Source of the DNA: Sphingomonas_R arantia
GTDB taxonomy: Bacteria > Pseudomonadota > Alphaproteobacteria > Sphingomonadales > Sphingomonadaceae
Assembly: GCF_042682045.1 (NCBI RefSeq)
Contig: NZ_JBHUGS010000005.1
Coordinates: 519,458-583,457 of the forward strand
Length of the DNA: 64,000 bases
Direction of reading: 5' to 3'
The position numbers and the translations under genes were made by a program. Of this stretch, positions 7,700-18,300 are shown piece by piece; within the stretch, counting starts at the first letter, position 1; every line of letters starts with the position of its first letter. The notes beneath the pieces were generated by a model, which did no database searches, had not been told where the DNA came from, and worked only from the letters and a program-made list of their open reading frames with translations.

Positions 7700-10600
7700 C
7701 GCCGGACGGGCTGCCGGACCGGGGCCCCACCTTCCCCGCCCTGCCCGTGCGCGGACCGCGCTGGCGCTGCGTCCTGATCGGGTCGGAAACGCTGCTGATG
7801 CGGTGCGGCGACATGCTGATCGCCGCCGGTCACCGGATCGTGGCGGTCGTGAGCGACGCGCCCGCCATCCTTAGCTGGGCGGAGGAGGCCGGCATCGCCG
7901 TGACGACGCTGGCGCAGCTCCCGGCGCTCGCCCCGTTCGACTATCTGTTCAGCATCACCAACCTGTCCGTCCTGTCGGCCGAGACGCTCGCATTGCCGCG
8001 CCACGCCGCGATCAATTTCCACGACGGCGTCCTGCCCGACTATGCCGGTCTCAATACGCCGGCCTGGGCGCTGCTGAACGGCGAACGGCGTCACGGCGTG
8101 ACGTGGCACGCGATGACCGCGGAGGTCGACCGCGGCAATATCCTCGTCACGCGATCGTTCGGGATCGAGGTCGGCGAAACCGCCCACTCGCTCAACACGC
8201 GCTGCCTCGCCGAGGGGATCGCCAGCTTCGCCGCGCTGATCGACGGCCTTGCCGCCGGAACGATCGCCCCCCGGCCGCAGGACGCCCCACCGACGCGCTA
8301 CTACAGCCGCGCCGATCGGCCGTTCGCCGCCGCGATGATCCTGTGGGATCGCCCGGCGGACGCCATCGCCGCCATGGTCCGCGCACTCGATTTCGGCGGC
8401 CACCGCAACCCGCTCGGCATGCCGAAGACGGCGTTCCGCGGCACGCCGTTGCTGGTGGTGGAGGCGACACCGCTCGCCGATGCCTCCACCGCCGCGCCGG
8501 GCACGATCGTCCGCGCCGACCGCACCGCCCTCCATGTCGCGACCGGCACCACCGATCTCGCGCTGGTCCGCATTGCCGGGATCGACGGTCGCATGATCGC
8601 GCTGCCCGATGCGATCGACCGGTTCGGGCTGTGCCCCGGCGGCCGGCTCGAACCTGCGACCGATCTTGCGGCGCTGTCGGTTCATGACGCCGCGTGCGCC
8701 GGGCATGAACATTGGTGGCGCCGGCGCCTGGCGCAGTCCCGCCCGCCGATGCTGGACCTGTCAACCGGCGAGCCCGCCGAGGAACGCGCCGTCACCGACG
8801 ATGCGGTCGACGGCCATGCCGACAGCCACCTCCTGCTCGCCGCAGCGGTGGCGTGCCTTGCCCGCGTCGCCGACCGATCCGGGTTCGAAATCGGCTTTTC
8901 CGATCCGGTCTTCGCCGCGCAGGACGCGCCCGTCGCCCACTGGGTCGCGCGCCGGTTGCCACTGCGCGTCGATATCGATTGGCAGGCGGGGCTCGGCACG
9001 CTGGCCGCCGCGCTCGAAACCGACATCCGCCGCCTCCACCGCCATATCGGCTACGCCATCGACCTCGTCGCACGCAGCCCCGAACTCGCCGGGATCGACA
9101 CCGACCTGCCCGTCGCGGTGACCCTGGTCGATCGGCTCGACGACGCGGATGCCGATGATAGCGCCACCCTCACGCTCGCAATCCGGACGGATGGCCGGGG
9201 TTGCCGCTGGATCCACGATCCTGCCCGGCTCGACATGGCCCTGTTCGCGACGATCCGCTCGGCGTTCCACGCGTTGCTCGCCGCCGGCCACGCCGATCCC
9301 GATCGTCCGGTGGCACTCCTCCCGCTGATGGCCGACGCCGACCTGGCCCGGATGGTTCATGGCTGGAACCAGACGGCGGCCCCGTGGCGCGACGATGCCT
9401 GCGTCCACCACCTGTTCGCCGAACAGGCCGCACGCACGCCCGACGCGCCGGCGCTGACCTGCGACGGCGTCACGCTGAACTATGCCGATCTGGACGCGCG
9501 GGCGAACCGCTTCGCGCGCCACCTCGCGTCACTCGGCGTGGGCCGCGGAACGCTGGTCGGGCTGCACCTCGAACGCTCGCTCGACATGGTTGTCGCGTTG
9601 ATCGGCATCCACAAGGCGGGCGGCGCCTATGTCCCGCTCGACCCGGCCTACCCCGCCGCCCGGATCGCCCACATGATCGCCGACAGCGCCGCGCCGCTCA
9701 TCGTCAGCCGCACGACGCTGGCCGCCACGCTACCGCCCGGCCCGGCGCGCGTGCTGTGCGTCGACCAGGACGCGGACGTCATCACGCTGTTGCCCGATAC
9801 CGCGTTTGACGGCGGCGCGGAGCCCGCCGACCTCGCCTATGTCATCTACACCTCCGGATCGACCGGCCTGCCCAAGGGCGTCATGGTCGAACATCGCAAC
9901 GTCGCGAACTTCTTCGCCGGCATGGATGCGCTGATCAAACCGGGCGGCGTCTGGCTGGCGGTGACCAGCCTCAGTTTCGACATTTCCGTCCTCGAACTCT
10001 GCTGGACGGTCGCCCGCGGCGCGCATGTCGTGATCGCACCGGCCGATGCCGCGACGTCGCGCGCCACCGCCGCCCCCCGCGGGCCGGTCGCGTTCAGCCT
10101 GTTCTACTTCGGCAATGCCGACAGCGGCGACGATCCCGATCCCTACCGCCTGCTGCTGGACGGCGCGCGCTTCGCGGACGACCACGGCTTCTCCGCGGTC
10201 TGGACGCCGGAACGCCATTTCCATGCGTTCGGCGGGCTCTATCCCAACCCGGCAGTGACCGGCGCGGCGATCGCGGCGATCACCACGCGCGTCGCGATCC
10301 GCGGTGGCAGCGTCGTCGTGCCGCTGCATCATCCGCTCCGCGTGGCGGAGGAATGGGCGCTGGTCGACACGCTGTCGCACGGCCGGGCCGGCATCGCCTT
10401 TGCCGCCGGGTGGCAGCCCGACGATTTCGTCCTGCGCCCCGATGCCTTTGCGGACCGGCCGGCCGCGCTGATGGCCGGGATCGACGCCGTCCGCGGCCTG
10501 TGGCGGGGGGAGCCGCGCAGCTTCCCCGGCCCGCTCGGATCGGACGTCGCGGTGCGCAGCTTCCCGCGCCCGGTGCAACCGGAACTGCCGTTCTGGATCA

Positions 10601-12354
10601 CCACCGCCGGCAACCCGGACAGTTTCGCCGCCGCGGGCCGGGCCGGCGCGTCGGTCCTCACCCATCTGCTCGGCCAGACGGTGGCCGAACTGGCCGACAA
10701 GATCGCCACCTACCGCGCCGCATTCGCCGCCGCGGGCCATGCGGGGTCGGGCCAGGTCGCGTTGATGCTCCACAGCTTCGTCGGCGACGATCCCGACGCG
10801 GTGCGCGACGCCGTCCGGCAACCGCTGACCGACTATCTGCGAACCTCCACCAACCTGCTCAAATCGTTCGGCTGGTCGTTTCCCGCCTTCCGCCGCCGCC
10901 CGGGCATGACCGATACGCAGCCCGATCTCGCCGGACTGGACGATGACGAGATGGCGGCGCTGCTCGATCATGCCTTCACGCGCTATCACGACACCGGCGG
11001 CCTGTTCGGCACGCCCGCGCACTGCCTCGCGATGGTCGACCGGGTCCGCGCGGCGGGCGTCGACGAGATTGCGTGCCTGATCGATTTCGGCGTGCCGGCG
11101 CAGACCGTGCTCGATCATCTCCCCGCACTCGATCGGCTGCGGCAGCTCGCGATCGATCCGCCACAGCTCGATCAGAGCCCGGTCGCGCTCATGCTCCGGC
11201 ACGGCGTCACCCATCTCCAGTGTACGCCCTCGCTGGCGCAGATGCTGGTCGCGGACGACGCGGCCGCACCCGCCCTCGCGCGGCTCGACATGATGATGGT
11301 GGGGGGCGAGGCGTTCCCCCCCGCGCTCGCCCGCCGGCTCGAAACGCTCGTCGGCGGCACCGTCGTCAACATGTACGGGCCGACCGAAACGACGATCTGG
11401 TCCACCACGCACCGGCTCGACGGCACTCCTGGCGCGGTCCCGATCGGCCGCCCGCTCGCCAACCAGGCCTGCTTCGTGCTCGACAGTCGGCAACAGCCGG
11501 TACCGCCCGGCATCGCGGGCGAACTGGTCATCGCCGGGGCGGGCGTGGTGCGCGGCTATCTGGGCCGGCCGTCGCTGACCGCGGAACGCTTCGTGCCGTT
11601 GCCGTTCCTGGAAGATACGCGCGGCTACCGGACCGGCGATCTTGTCCGGCAACACGCCGATGGCCTGCTCGACTATCTCGGGCGGATCGACAACCAGGTG
11701 AAGATCCGCGGCCACCGCATCGAACTGGGCGAGATCGAATCCGTCCTCGCCGCGCACCCCGCCGTGGCGCAGGCCGCCGTCGTCGCGCGGGAAGATACGC
11801 CCGGCGACGTCCGGCTGATCGCCTATCATGTCCCCGCCGCCGGGGCCGCGCCGGACGATCTGCGCGCCTACCTCCGCACGCGCCTGCCCGAATTCATGGT
11901 TCCGGGCTTCGTGGTCGCGCTGCCGGCGCTGCCCCGCACGCCGAACGGCAAGCTCGACCGCGCGCAGCTGCCGCCGCCCGAACAGGTCCAGCCGGCCGCC
12001 CCCGCCGCGTTGGCGGTGCCGATGGAGGGGCTGGAGGCGCGGATCGCGACGGTCTGGCGCGACGTACTCAAACTCGACGCGGTCGGCCGGAACGACAATT
12101 TCTTCGACATTGGCGGCCATTCGCTGCTCGCGGTCCAGCTGCACCGCAGTCTGCGCGATCTGGTCGGCCGCCCGCTCGCGCTCACCGATATCTTTCGCTT
12201 CCCTACTGTCGCCGCGCTCGCCCGCCACCTGGCGGACGGGGAGGACGACAGCGCGGCCCAGGCGGCGGAGGCGCGCGCGTCCGGGCGGCGCGCCGTCCTG
12301 CGCCGTGGCCGCACCGGGGCGCGACCCGCGCTTGCCACCGTGACGAGGGGCTGA
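7696..12354 (+). CDS. NRPS: formyltransferase - half condensation - adenylation with inserted luciferase-like monooxygenase - carrier protein
   Basis: This is a 1552-residue multidomain enzyme. Residues ~15-330 form a formyltransferase domain with N107-x-H109 in INFHDGVLPDY and D145 in EVDRGNI, the triad of methionyl-tRNA formyltransferases. Residues ~375-560 resemble only the C-terminal half of a condensation domain, and no HHxxxDG motif is present. The adenylation domain starts near 570 (YTSGSTG at 718-724, FDISVLE, later NMYGPTE, YRTGDL and NGKLDR). It is interrupted at ~795-1120 by a flavin-dependent luciferase-like monooxygenase of the type found inside some NRPS A domains. The carrier protein has Ser1476 in GGHSLL. 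The enzyme should load an amino acid, oxidise it while tethered, formylate it and pass it to the PKS 4 bases downstream. The amino acid cannot be read reliably. Confidence 0.92.
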   Translation: MTPDGLPDRGPTFPALPVRGPRWRCVLIGSETLLMRCGDMLIAAGHRIVAVVSDAPAILSWAEEAGIAVTTLAQLPALAPFDYLFSITNLSVLSAETLALPRHAAINFHDGVLPDYAGLNTPAWALLNGERRHGVTWHAMTAEVDRGNILVTRSFGIEVGETAHSLNTRCLAEGIASFAALIDGLAAGTIAPRPQDAPPTRYYSRADRPFAAAMILWDRPADAIAAMVRALDFGGHRNPLGMPKTAFRGTPLLVVEATPLADASTAAPGTIVRADRTALHVATGTTDLALVRIAGIDGRMIALPDAIDRFGLCPGGRLEPATDLAALSVHDAACAGHEHWWRRRLAQSRPPMLDLSTGEPAEERAVTDDAVDGHADSHLLLAAAVACLARVADRSGFEIGFSDPVFAAQDAPVAHWVARRLPLRVDIDWQAGLGTLAAALETDIRRLHRHIGYAIDLVARSPELAGIDTDLPVAVTLVDRLDDADADDSATLTLAIRTDGRGCRWIHDPARLDMALFATIRSAFHALLAAGHADPDRPVALLPLMADADLARMVHGWNQTAAPWRDDACVHHLFAEQAARTPDAPALTCDGVTLNYADLDARANRFARHLASLGVGRGTLVGLHLERSLDMVVALIGIHKAGGAYVPLDPAYPAARIAHMIADSAAPLIVSRTTLAATLPPGPARVLCVDQDADVITLLPDTAFDGGAEPADLAYVIYTSGSTGLPKGVMVEHRNVANFFAGMDALIKPGGVWLAVTSLSFDISVLELCWTVARGAHVVIAPADAATSRATAAPRGPVAFSLFYFGNADSGDDPDPYRLLLDGARFADDHGFSAVWTPERHFHAFGGLYPNPAVTGAAIAAITTRVAIRGGSVVVPLHHPLRVAEEWALVDTLSHGRAGIAFAAGWQPDDFVLRPDAFADRPAALMAGIDAVRGLWRGEPRSFPGPLGSDVAVRSFPRPVQPELPFWITTAGNPDSFAAAGRAGASVLTHLLGQTVAELADKIATYRAAFAAAGHAGSGQVALMLHSFVGDDPDAVRDAVRQPLTDYLRTSTNLLKSFGWSFPAFRRRPGMTDTQPDLAGLDDDEMAALLDHAFTRYHDTGGLFGTPAHCLAMVDRVRAAGVDEIACLIDFGVPAQTVLDHLPALDRLRQLAIDPPQLDQSPVALMLRHGVTHLQCTPSLAQMLVADDAAAPALARLDMMMVGGEAFPPALARRLETLVGGTVVNMYGPTETTIWSTTHRLDGTPGAVPIGRPLANQACFVLDSRQQPVPPGIAGELVIAGAGVVRGYLGRPSLTAERFVPLPFLEDTRGYRTGDLVRQHADGLLDYLGRIDNQVKIRGHRIELGEIESVLAAHPAVAQAAVVAREDTPGDVRLIAYHVPAAGAAPDDLRAYLRTRLPEFMVPGFVVALPALPRTPNGKLDRAQLPPPEQVQPAAPAALAVPMEGLEARIATVWRDVLKLDAVGRNDNFFDIGGHSLLAVQLHRSLRDLVGRPLALTDIFRFPTVAALARHLADGEDDSAAQAAEARASGRRAVLRRGRTGARPALATVTRG

Positions 12355-12358
12355 CCCC

Positions 12359-15300
12359 ATGGACCATGCGACCGATCTCTTCCGCGCCGACGACGGAGCC
12401 GCCGACGGCGAAGCCGCAGCGGACACCGCGATCGCGATCGTCGGCATGGCCTGCCGCTTCGCCGGCGCGCGCAACCCCGCGGACTATTGGGCCAATCTGC
12501 GCGACGGCGTCGAATCGATCGTCCATTATTCGGACGAGGAACTGCGCGACCGCGGTGTCGATCCGGCGTTGCTGGGCTCCGCCGACTATGTCCGCGCCGG
12601 GGCGCCGATCGCGGACATGGACTGTTTCGACGCCGCCTTGTTCGGCCTGTCCCCGCGCGACGCGGCGATCATGGATCCGCAGCACCGCCATTTCCTGGAA
12701 TGCGCATGGGAGGCGCTGGAGGATGCCGGCCATGTGCCGGCGCGCTTCGACGGCGCGATCGGGGTGTTCGGCGGGTCGGGCCACAACAGCTACCTGGCGA
12801 GCAACCTGCTCACCAACCCGTTGCTCGTCCGCGATGTCGGCCGCTTTCTGCTGCGCCATACCGGCAACGACAAGGATTTCCTGACGACGCGCGTCTCCTA
12901 CCTGCTCGACTTGAAGGGGCCCAGCCTCAACGTCCAGACCGCCTGCTCCACCTCGCTCGTCGCGGTGCACATGGCGGCGCAGAGCCTGCTGACCGGCGAA
13001 TGCGACATGGCGATCGCGGGCGGCGCGTCGATCGAACTGCCGCACGGTCATGGCTATACCTATGACAAAAGCGGCATCCTCTCGCCCGACGGCCATTGCC
13101 GGCCGTTCGATGCGGCGTCCGAAGGGACCGTGTTCGGCAGCGGCGTCGGCATCGTCGTGCTGCGCCGGCTGGCGGATGCAGTGGCGGACGGCGACCATGT
13201 CTATGCGGTCATCCGCGGATCGGCGATCAACAACGACGGCGCGGGCAAGGTCGGCTATCTCGCCCCCAGCCTGGACGGTCATGCCCAGGCAGTGACCGAG
13301 GCGCTCGCCGTCGCGGGCATATCGGCGGACACGATCGATCATGTCGAGGCGCACGGCACCGGTACGCCGGTCGGCGATCCGATCGAGGTCGCCGCACTGA
13401 CCCGGGCATTCCGCCGCCACACCGCGCGCACCGGCTATTGCGGGCTCGGATCGGTGAAGGCCAATATCGGCCATACCGATACCGCGGCGGGCGTCGCGGG
13501 GCTGATCAAGGTCGCGTTGGCGCTGCACCATGGTCAGATGCCGCCCACACTCAACCACAGCACCGCCAACCCCGGCTGCGACATCGCGCAGACACCGTTC
13601 AGCGTCACCACCCGGCTCACCCCCTGGCCGCGCGCCGCGCACGGGCCCCGCCGCGCCGGGATCAGCTCGCTCGGCGTGGGTGGCACGAACGCGCATGTGA
13701 TCGTTGAGGACGCCCCCGAACGGGCGAAGGGAACCGCGGGTCGCGGGCACCACATCTTCACGCTGTCCGCCCGCTCGGCCTCCGCGCTCGACGCGAACGC
13801 CGCGGCGCTGGCCCGTCATCTCGCATCGCACCCCTGCCTCGATCCGGCCGACGTGGCCTACACGCTGTCGATCGGGCGGCAGGCGCTGACGCATCGCCGC
13901 GTGATCGTGGCCAACGGGATCGCCGACGCGGCGGACGCGCTCGTCACGCCGGCACGCGTCCATTCGGCGGAGGCAGGCGACGCGCGCCCGGTCGCGTTCC
14001 TGTTCTGCGGCGCGGGGTCGCAGCATGTCGGCATGGGGCGCGACCTCTACGAGGCAGAGCCGGTGTTCCGCGACATGGTCGACGCCTGCATCGATCATTG
14101 CCGCGCGCTGGATATCGATTTGCGGCGCTGGCTGTTCCCGGCGGTCGACGACATCGAACAGGCCGCCGCCGAACTGAAACGCCCGTCGGTGGCGCTGCCC
14201 GCTTTGTTCACCATCCAGGTGGCACTCGCCCGGCTATGGCAGGCCTGGGGCGTCACCCCGTCCGCCATGATCGGCCACAGCTCGGGCGAATATGCCGCCG
14301 CGCACCTGGCCGGCGTGATCGGGCTCGAAGACGCGCTCCGCATCGTCGCGACGCGCGGCCGCCTGTTCGAGTCCGTGCCCGGCGGCGCGATGCTGAGCGT
14401 CGCGGCCTCGGAAGATGCATTACGCGCGCTGCTGACGCCGGACCTGACCATCGCGGCGATCAACGGCGCGGAGATCTGCGTCGCGTCCGGCCCCGCGCCG
14501 TCGATCGACCGGCTGCAGGCGACACTGGCGGCCGCGGAGGTCGAATGCCAACCCGTCGGGATCGACGTCGCCGCGCACTCCGCGATGCTCGATCCGATCC
14601 TCGACGCGTTCCGCGCCTGCCTTGCGACCGTCCGGTGGAATGCGCCGACGCGGCGGTTCGCATCGAACCTGACCGGCGATTGGATCACCGCGGACGAGGC
14701 GACCGACCCGGAATATTGGGTCCGCCATTTGCGCGAAACGGTCCGCTTCACGGACGGGCTCGCCCGCCTGATGCAGCACCCGGACCAGATCCTGCTCGAG
14801 GTCGGGCCCGGCCGCACGCTGTCCAGCCTCGCCCGCCGGCATCCCGCCCGGTCCGCGGACCAGCCGGTGCTGAACGCGATGCGCCACCCGACCGAGGCGG
14901 TCGGCGACATGGCGCATCTGCTGACGGTGGCGGGCCGGCTCTGGACGCTGGGCGTCGCGATCGACTGGGATGCCTATTGGTCGCGCGAAACCCGCCTGCG
15001 CGTCCCGCTGCCGACCTACAGCTTCGACCGCACCCGCCATTGGATCGAGCCCGGCGCGACCGCAGCGCAGGGACCGCAGCATGACGTAACCGCGCGGCGC
15101 CCCGACATCGCCGACTGGTTCTACGCACCCGTCTGGCACCGCAAGCCGCTGCTCCCCGGTGGGGAGCCGACCGACGGACCGGTGCTGCTGTTCCAGGACC
15201 GCGAAGGCCTCGGGACCGCGATCGCGGACCGGTTGCGCGCTGGGGGCCGGGTCGTGACGACGGTCCAGACGGGTCGCGTCTTCCGCCGCAACGGACCCGA

Positions 15301-18300
15301 CGGCTTCGTCCTGCCGGCCGGCGACAGAACCGCCTACGACCTGCTCGTCGCCGCCCTCGCCGCCGATGGCCGCCTGCCAACCGAGATCTTCCACTGCTGG
15401 CTGGTGACCGGGCAAACACCCGCGCGCTCCGACCGCCGGCAGATCGATGGCACCCAGCAAACCGGCTTCTACAGCCTGCTCTTCCTCGTCCAGGCGCTGG
15501 CTGAGGCGGGAAGCGGGCCGGTGGCCATCGCCGCGATCTCGGACGGGATCCAGCGGGTCTGCGACGAACGGCTGCTCGCCCCGACAAAGGCGACGATCCT
15601 CGGCCTCTGCCGCACCGTCTCGGCCGAATATCCCGACATCCGCATCCGCAGCGTCGACGTCGTCCTGCCCGCGCAGGCCGGCGCGCGCGACCTGCTCGCC
15701 GCCGCGCTGATCGCCGAAAACCATGCGGCCGACACCGCCGCCACCATCGCGTACCGTGCAGGTGAGCGTTGGGTGCAGTCGTTCGATCCCGCCCCGCCCG
15801 CCGCGGTTCCGGGGCCCGCGCTCCACCCGCGCACGCGCGGCACCTACCTGATCACCGGCGGCCTCGGCGGGCTCGGTCTCGCGCTGGCACGACATCTCGC
15901 CGCCACGGTGCAGGCGCGGATCGCGCTGCTGTCGCGCACCGCGCTGCCCCCGCGGGATCAGTGGGACGGCGTGCTGGCGCAGGACCCGGACGATCGCGAC
16001 GCAACCGTCATCCGCCGCATCCTGGCGGTCGAGGCGGCCGGCGGCGACGTGCTGGTCGTCACCGCCGACGTCGCCGATGCGCAGGCGTTGCGCCGCGCGG
16101 TCGCGCTTGTCCGCGACCGGTTCGGGGCGATCGACGGCGTCTTCCACGCCGCCGGTGTGCTCGACGACGGCGTCATCCAGTCCAAGACGATGGCGTCGGC
16201 GTCCGCAGTCATCGCCCCCAAACTGGCCGGCACCCTTGCGCTGGAGGCCGCACTCGCCGCCGATCCGCCGCGCTTCCTGCTGCTGTTCTCGTCGGTCAGC
16301 GCCTTCGCCGGCCTGCCGGGGCAGGCCGATTACGCCGCCGGCAACGCCTTCCTGGACGCCTACGCCCAGTCCCGCCGCGACGACGAGCGCACCCGCGTGA
16401 TGGCGGTCGGCTGGAGCCGCTGGTCCGACGTCGGCATGGCGGCGATCACGCGCCCCGACACGGCCGGCCCGCCCGAACCGATTGGTGCGGGCGTGCCAGT
16501 CGACCATCCCTTCCTCGATATGCAGCACGACCTCCCCGACGGCGGCCTGCTCGTCACCGCACGGATCGGCCCCGCTACGCACTGGCTGCTCGACGAACAT
16601 CGCCTGGCCGACGGCAGCGCGCTGATCCCAGGCACCGGCTTCCTCGAACTGGTCCGCGCAGCCGTCGCACCCGCCGCCGCTGGCGCACTCCAGCTGACCG
16701 ACGCCGCGTTCCTCGCGCCGTTCGCGGTCGGTGCAGGCGAGACGCGCGACCTACGTATCCATATCGCGCCGATGCAGGCGGGGGCTGCGGTCCCGTTCGC
16801 CCTATACGGCCGCGCCACCTCGTCTCCGGACGCAGGCTGGACCGTTCACGCCCGCGGCACGATCGGGCACGATACGGATGCCGCGCCCGCGCCGATCGAC
16901 ATCGACGCCGTCGTGCGGCGTTGCGCCGAACCCGTCCGTGCCGCCGCCATTCCCGCCCCGCATCTGCGGTTCGGTCCGCGCTGGGATGCCATCCGTGACG
17001 CGCGCCGCGGCCCGGACGAGGCGTTGCTGTCGCTCCGGCTCGCCGACGCCTTCCATGCCGATCTCGACCGCGTGCTGCTGCACCCGGCGCTGCTCGACAT
17101 GGCGTCGGCCGGTGCGCAGTGGCTGATCCCCGGCCATGATCCCGCCCGCGATTTCCTCGCCCCCATGCGCTGGGGCCGGTTGCGGATCCTCGGGGCCCTG
17201 CCCGCCGACATCGTCGCGCACGTCCGCCTGCGCCCGACCGAACCGGACGCGGCGCTCGCGATCTTCGACGTCACGGTCTGCGATCCGGCCGGCACCGTCC
17301 TGATCGACGCCAGCGGCTTCACCATGATCCGCGTACGCGACGCGACGCTGCTCGCCTCGCCCACGCCGGTCGCGCGTCCGATCGTGCCGGCCGAAGCGGC
17401 GCCCGCCATGTCGCTGACCGCACAGGAGGGGATGGCCGTCATCGACCGCATCCTGGCCGCCGGTCCCGCCGCGCACCTCGTCGTCTCGCCCGTCGATCTC
17501 TATCCCGCGGTGGCCAGCCTCCACGCCGCGCTCGCCCCGCGCGCCAAGGCCCCCCGCACCGACGCCGTCGATGCGCCGCGCACCGCGACCGAACAGGCGA
17601 TCGCCGGCCTCTGGTGCGACATGCTCGGACTGGACAATGTCGGGCGGTCCGACGATTTCTTCGATCTGGGTGGCCATTCGCTGCTGGCGGTCCAGTTCAT
17701 CAATCGGTTGCGCAAGCAGACCGGCATGGTCCTGCCGCTCGCCGCCCTCCTCCAGGGTCCGACGATCGCGCACCTGGCAACCCTGCTCGATCCCGCCGCA
17801 CCCGACAGCGCGGATGTCGACACGCCCTCGCTGGCCGCGGTCACCAGCCTCGACGCGGTCCGGTTGGTCAGCGACGCCGCGCCCGCCCGCCGCGCACCCG
17901 ATCTGATCGCGATCCGCCCCGGCGATCCGCGGTCCGCGCTGTTCATCGTGCATGACGGGCTCGGCGAAACGTTGCTCTACCGCTCGCTCGCCTACCGGCT
18001 TGCGGCGGGCCAGGCGGTGTTCGGCATCGAACCCGCGCGGCGGGCGGACGGCAGCGTCGGCTATGTCAGCATCCCGGACATGGCCGCGGACTATGTCGCA
18101 CGCGTCCGCCGGCAACAGCCCGACGGCCCCTATCTGATCGCCGGGCTATGCGCGGGCGGCGTCATCGCATTCGAAATGGCGCGCCAGTTGCAGGATGCGG
18201 GCGCCACGGTGGCGATGGTCGCGATCTTCGATGCCGCCGACGTCGAAGCCGACATGCGGCGCTTCTACGTCATGCGTGCGCGGATCGATCGGCTCCGCCA

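Noticed and set aside
9730..12474. 914-codon open frame on the minus strand over the NRPS gene
   Set aside because: It is a shadow frame caused by high GC content; it shows no domain pattern while the plus strand has clear NRPS motifs.
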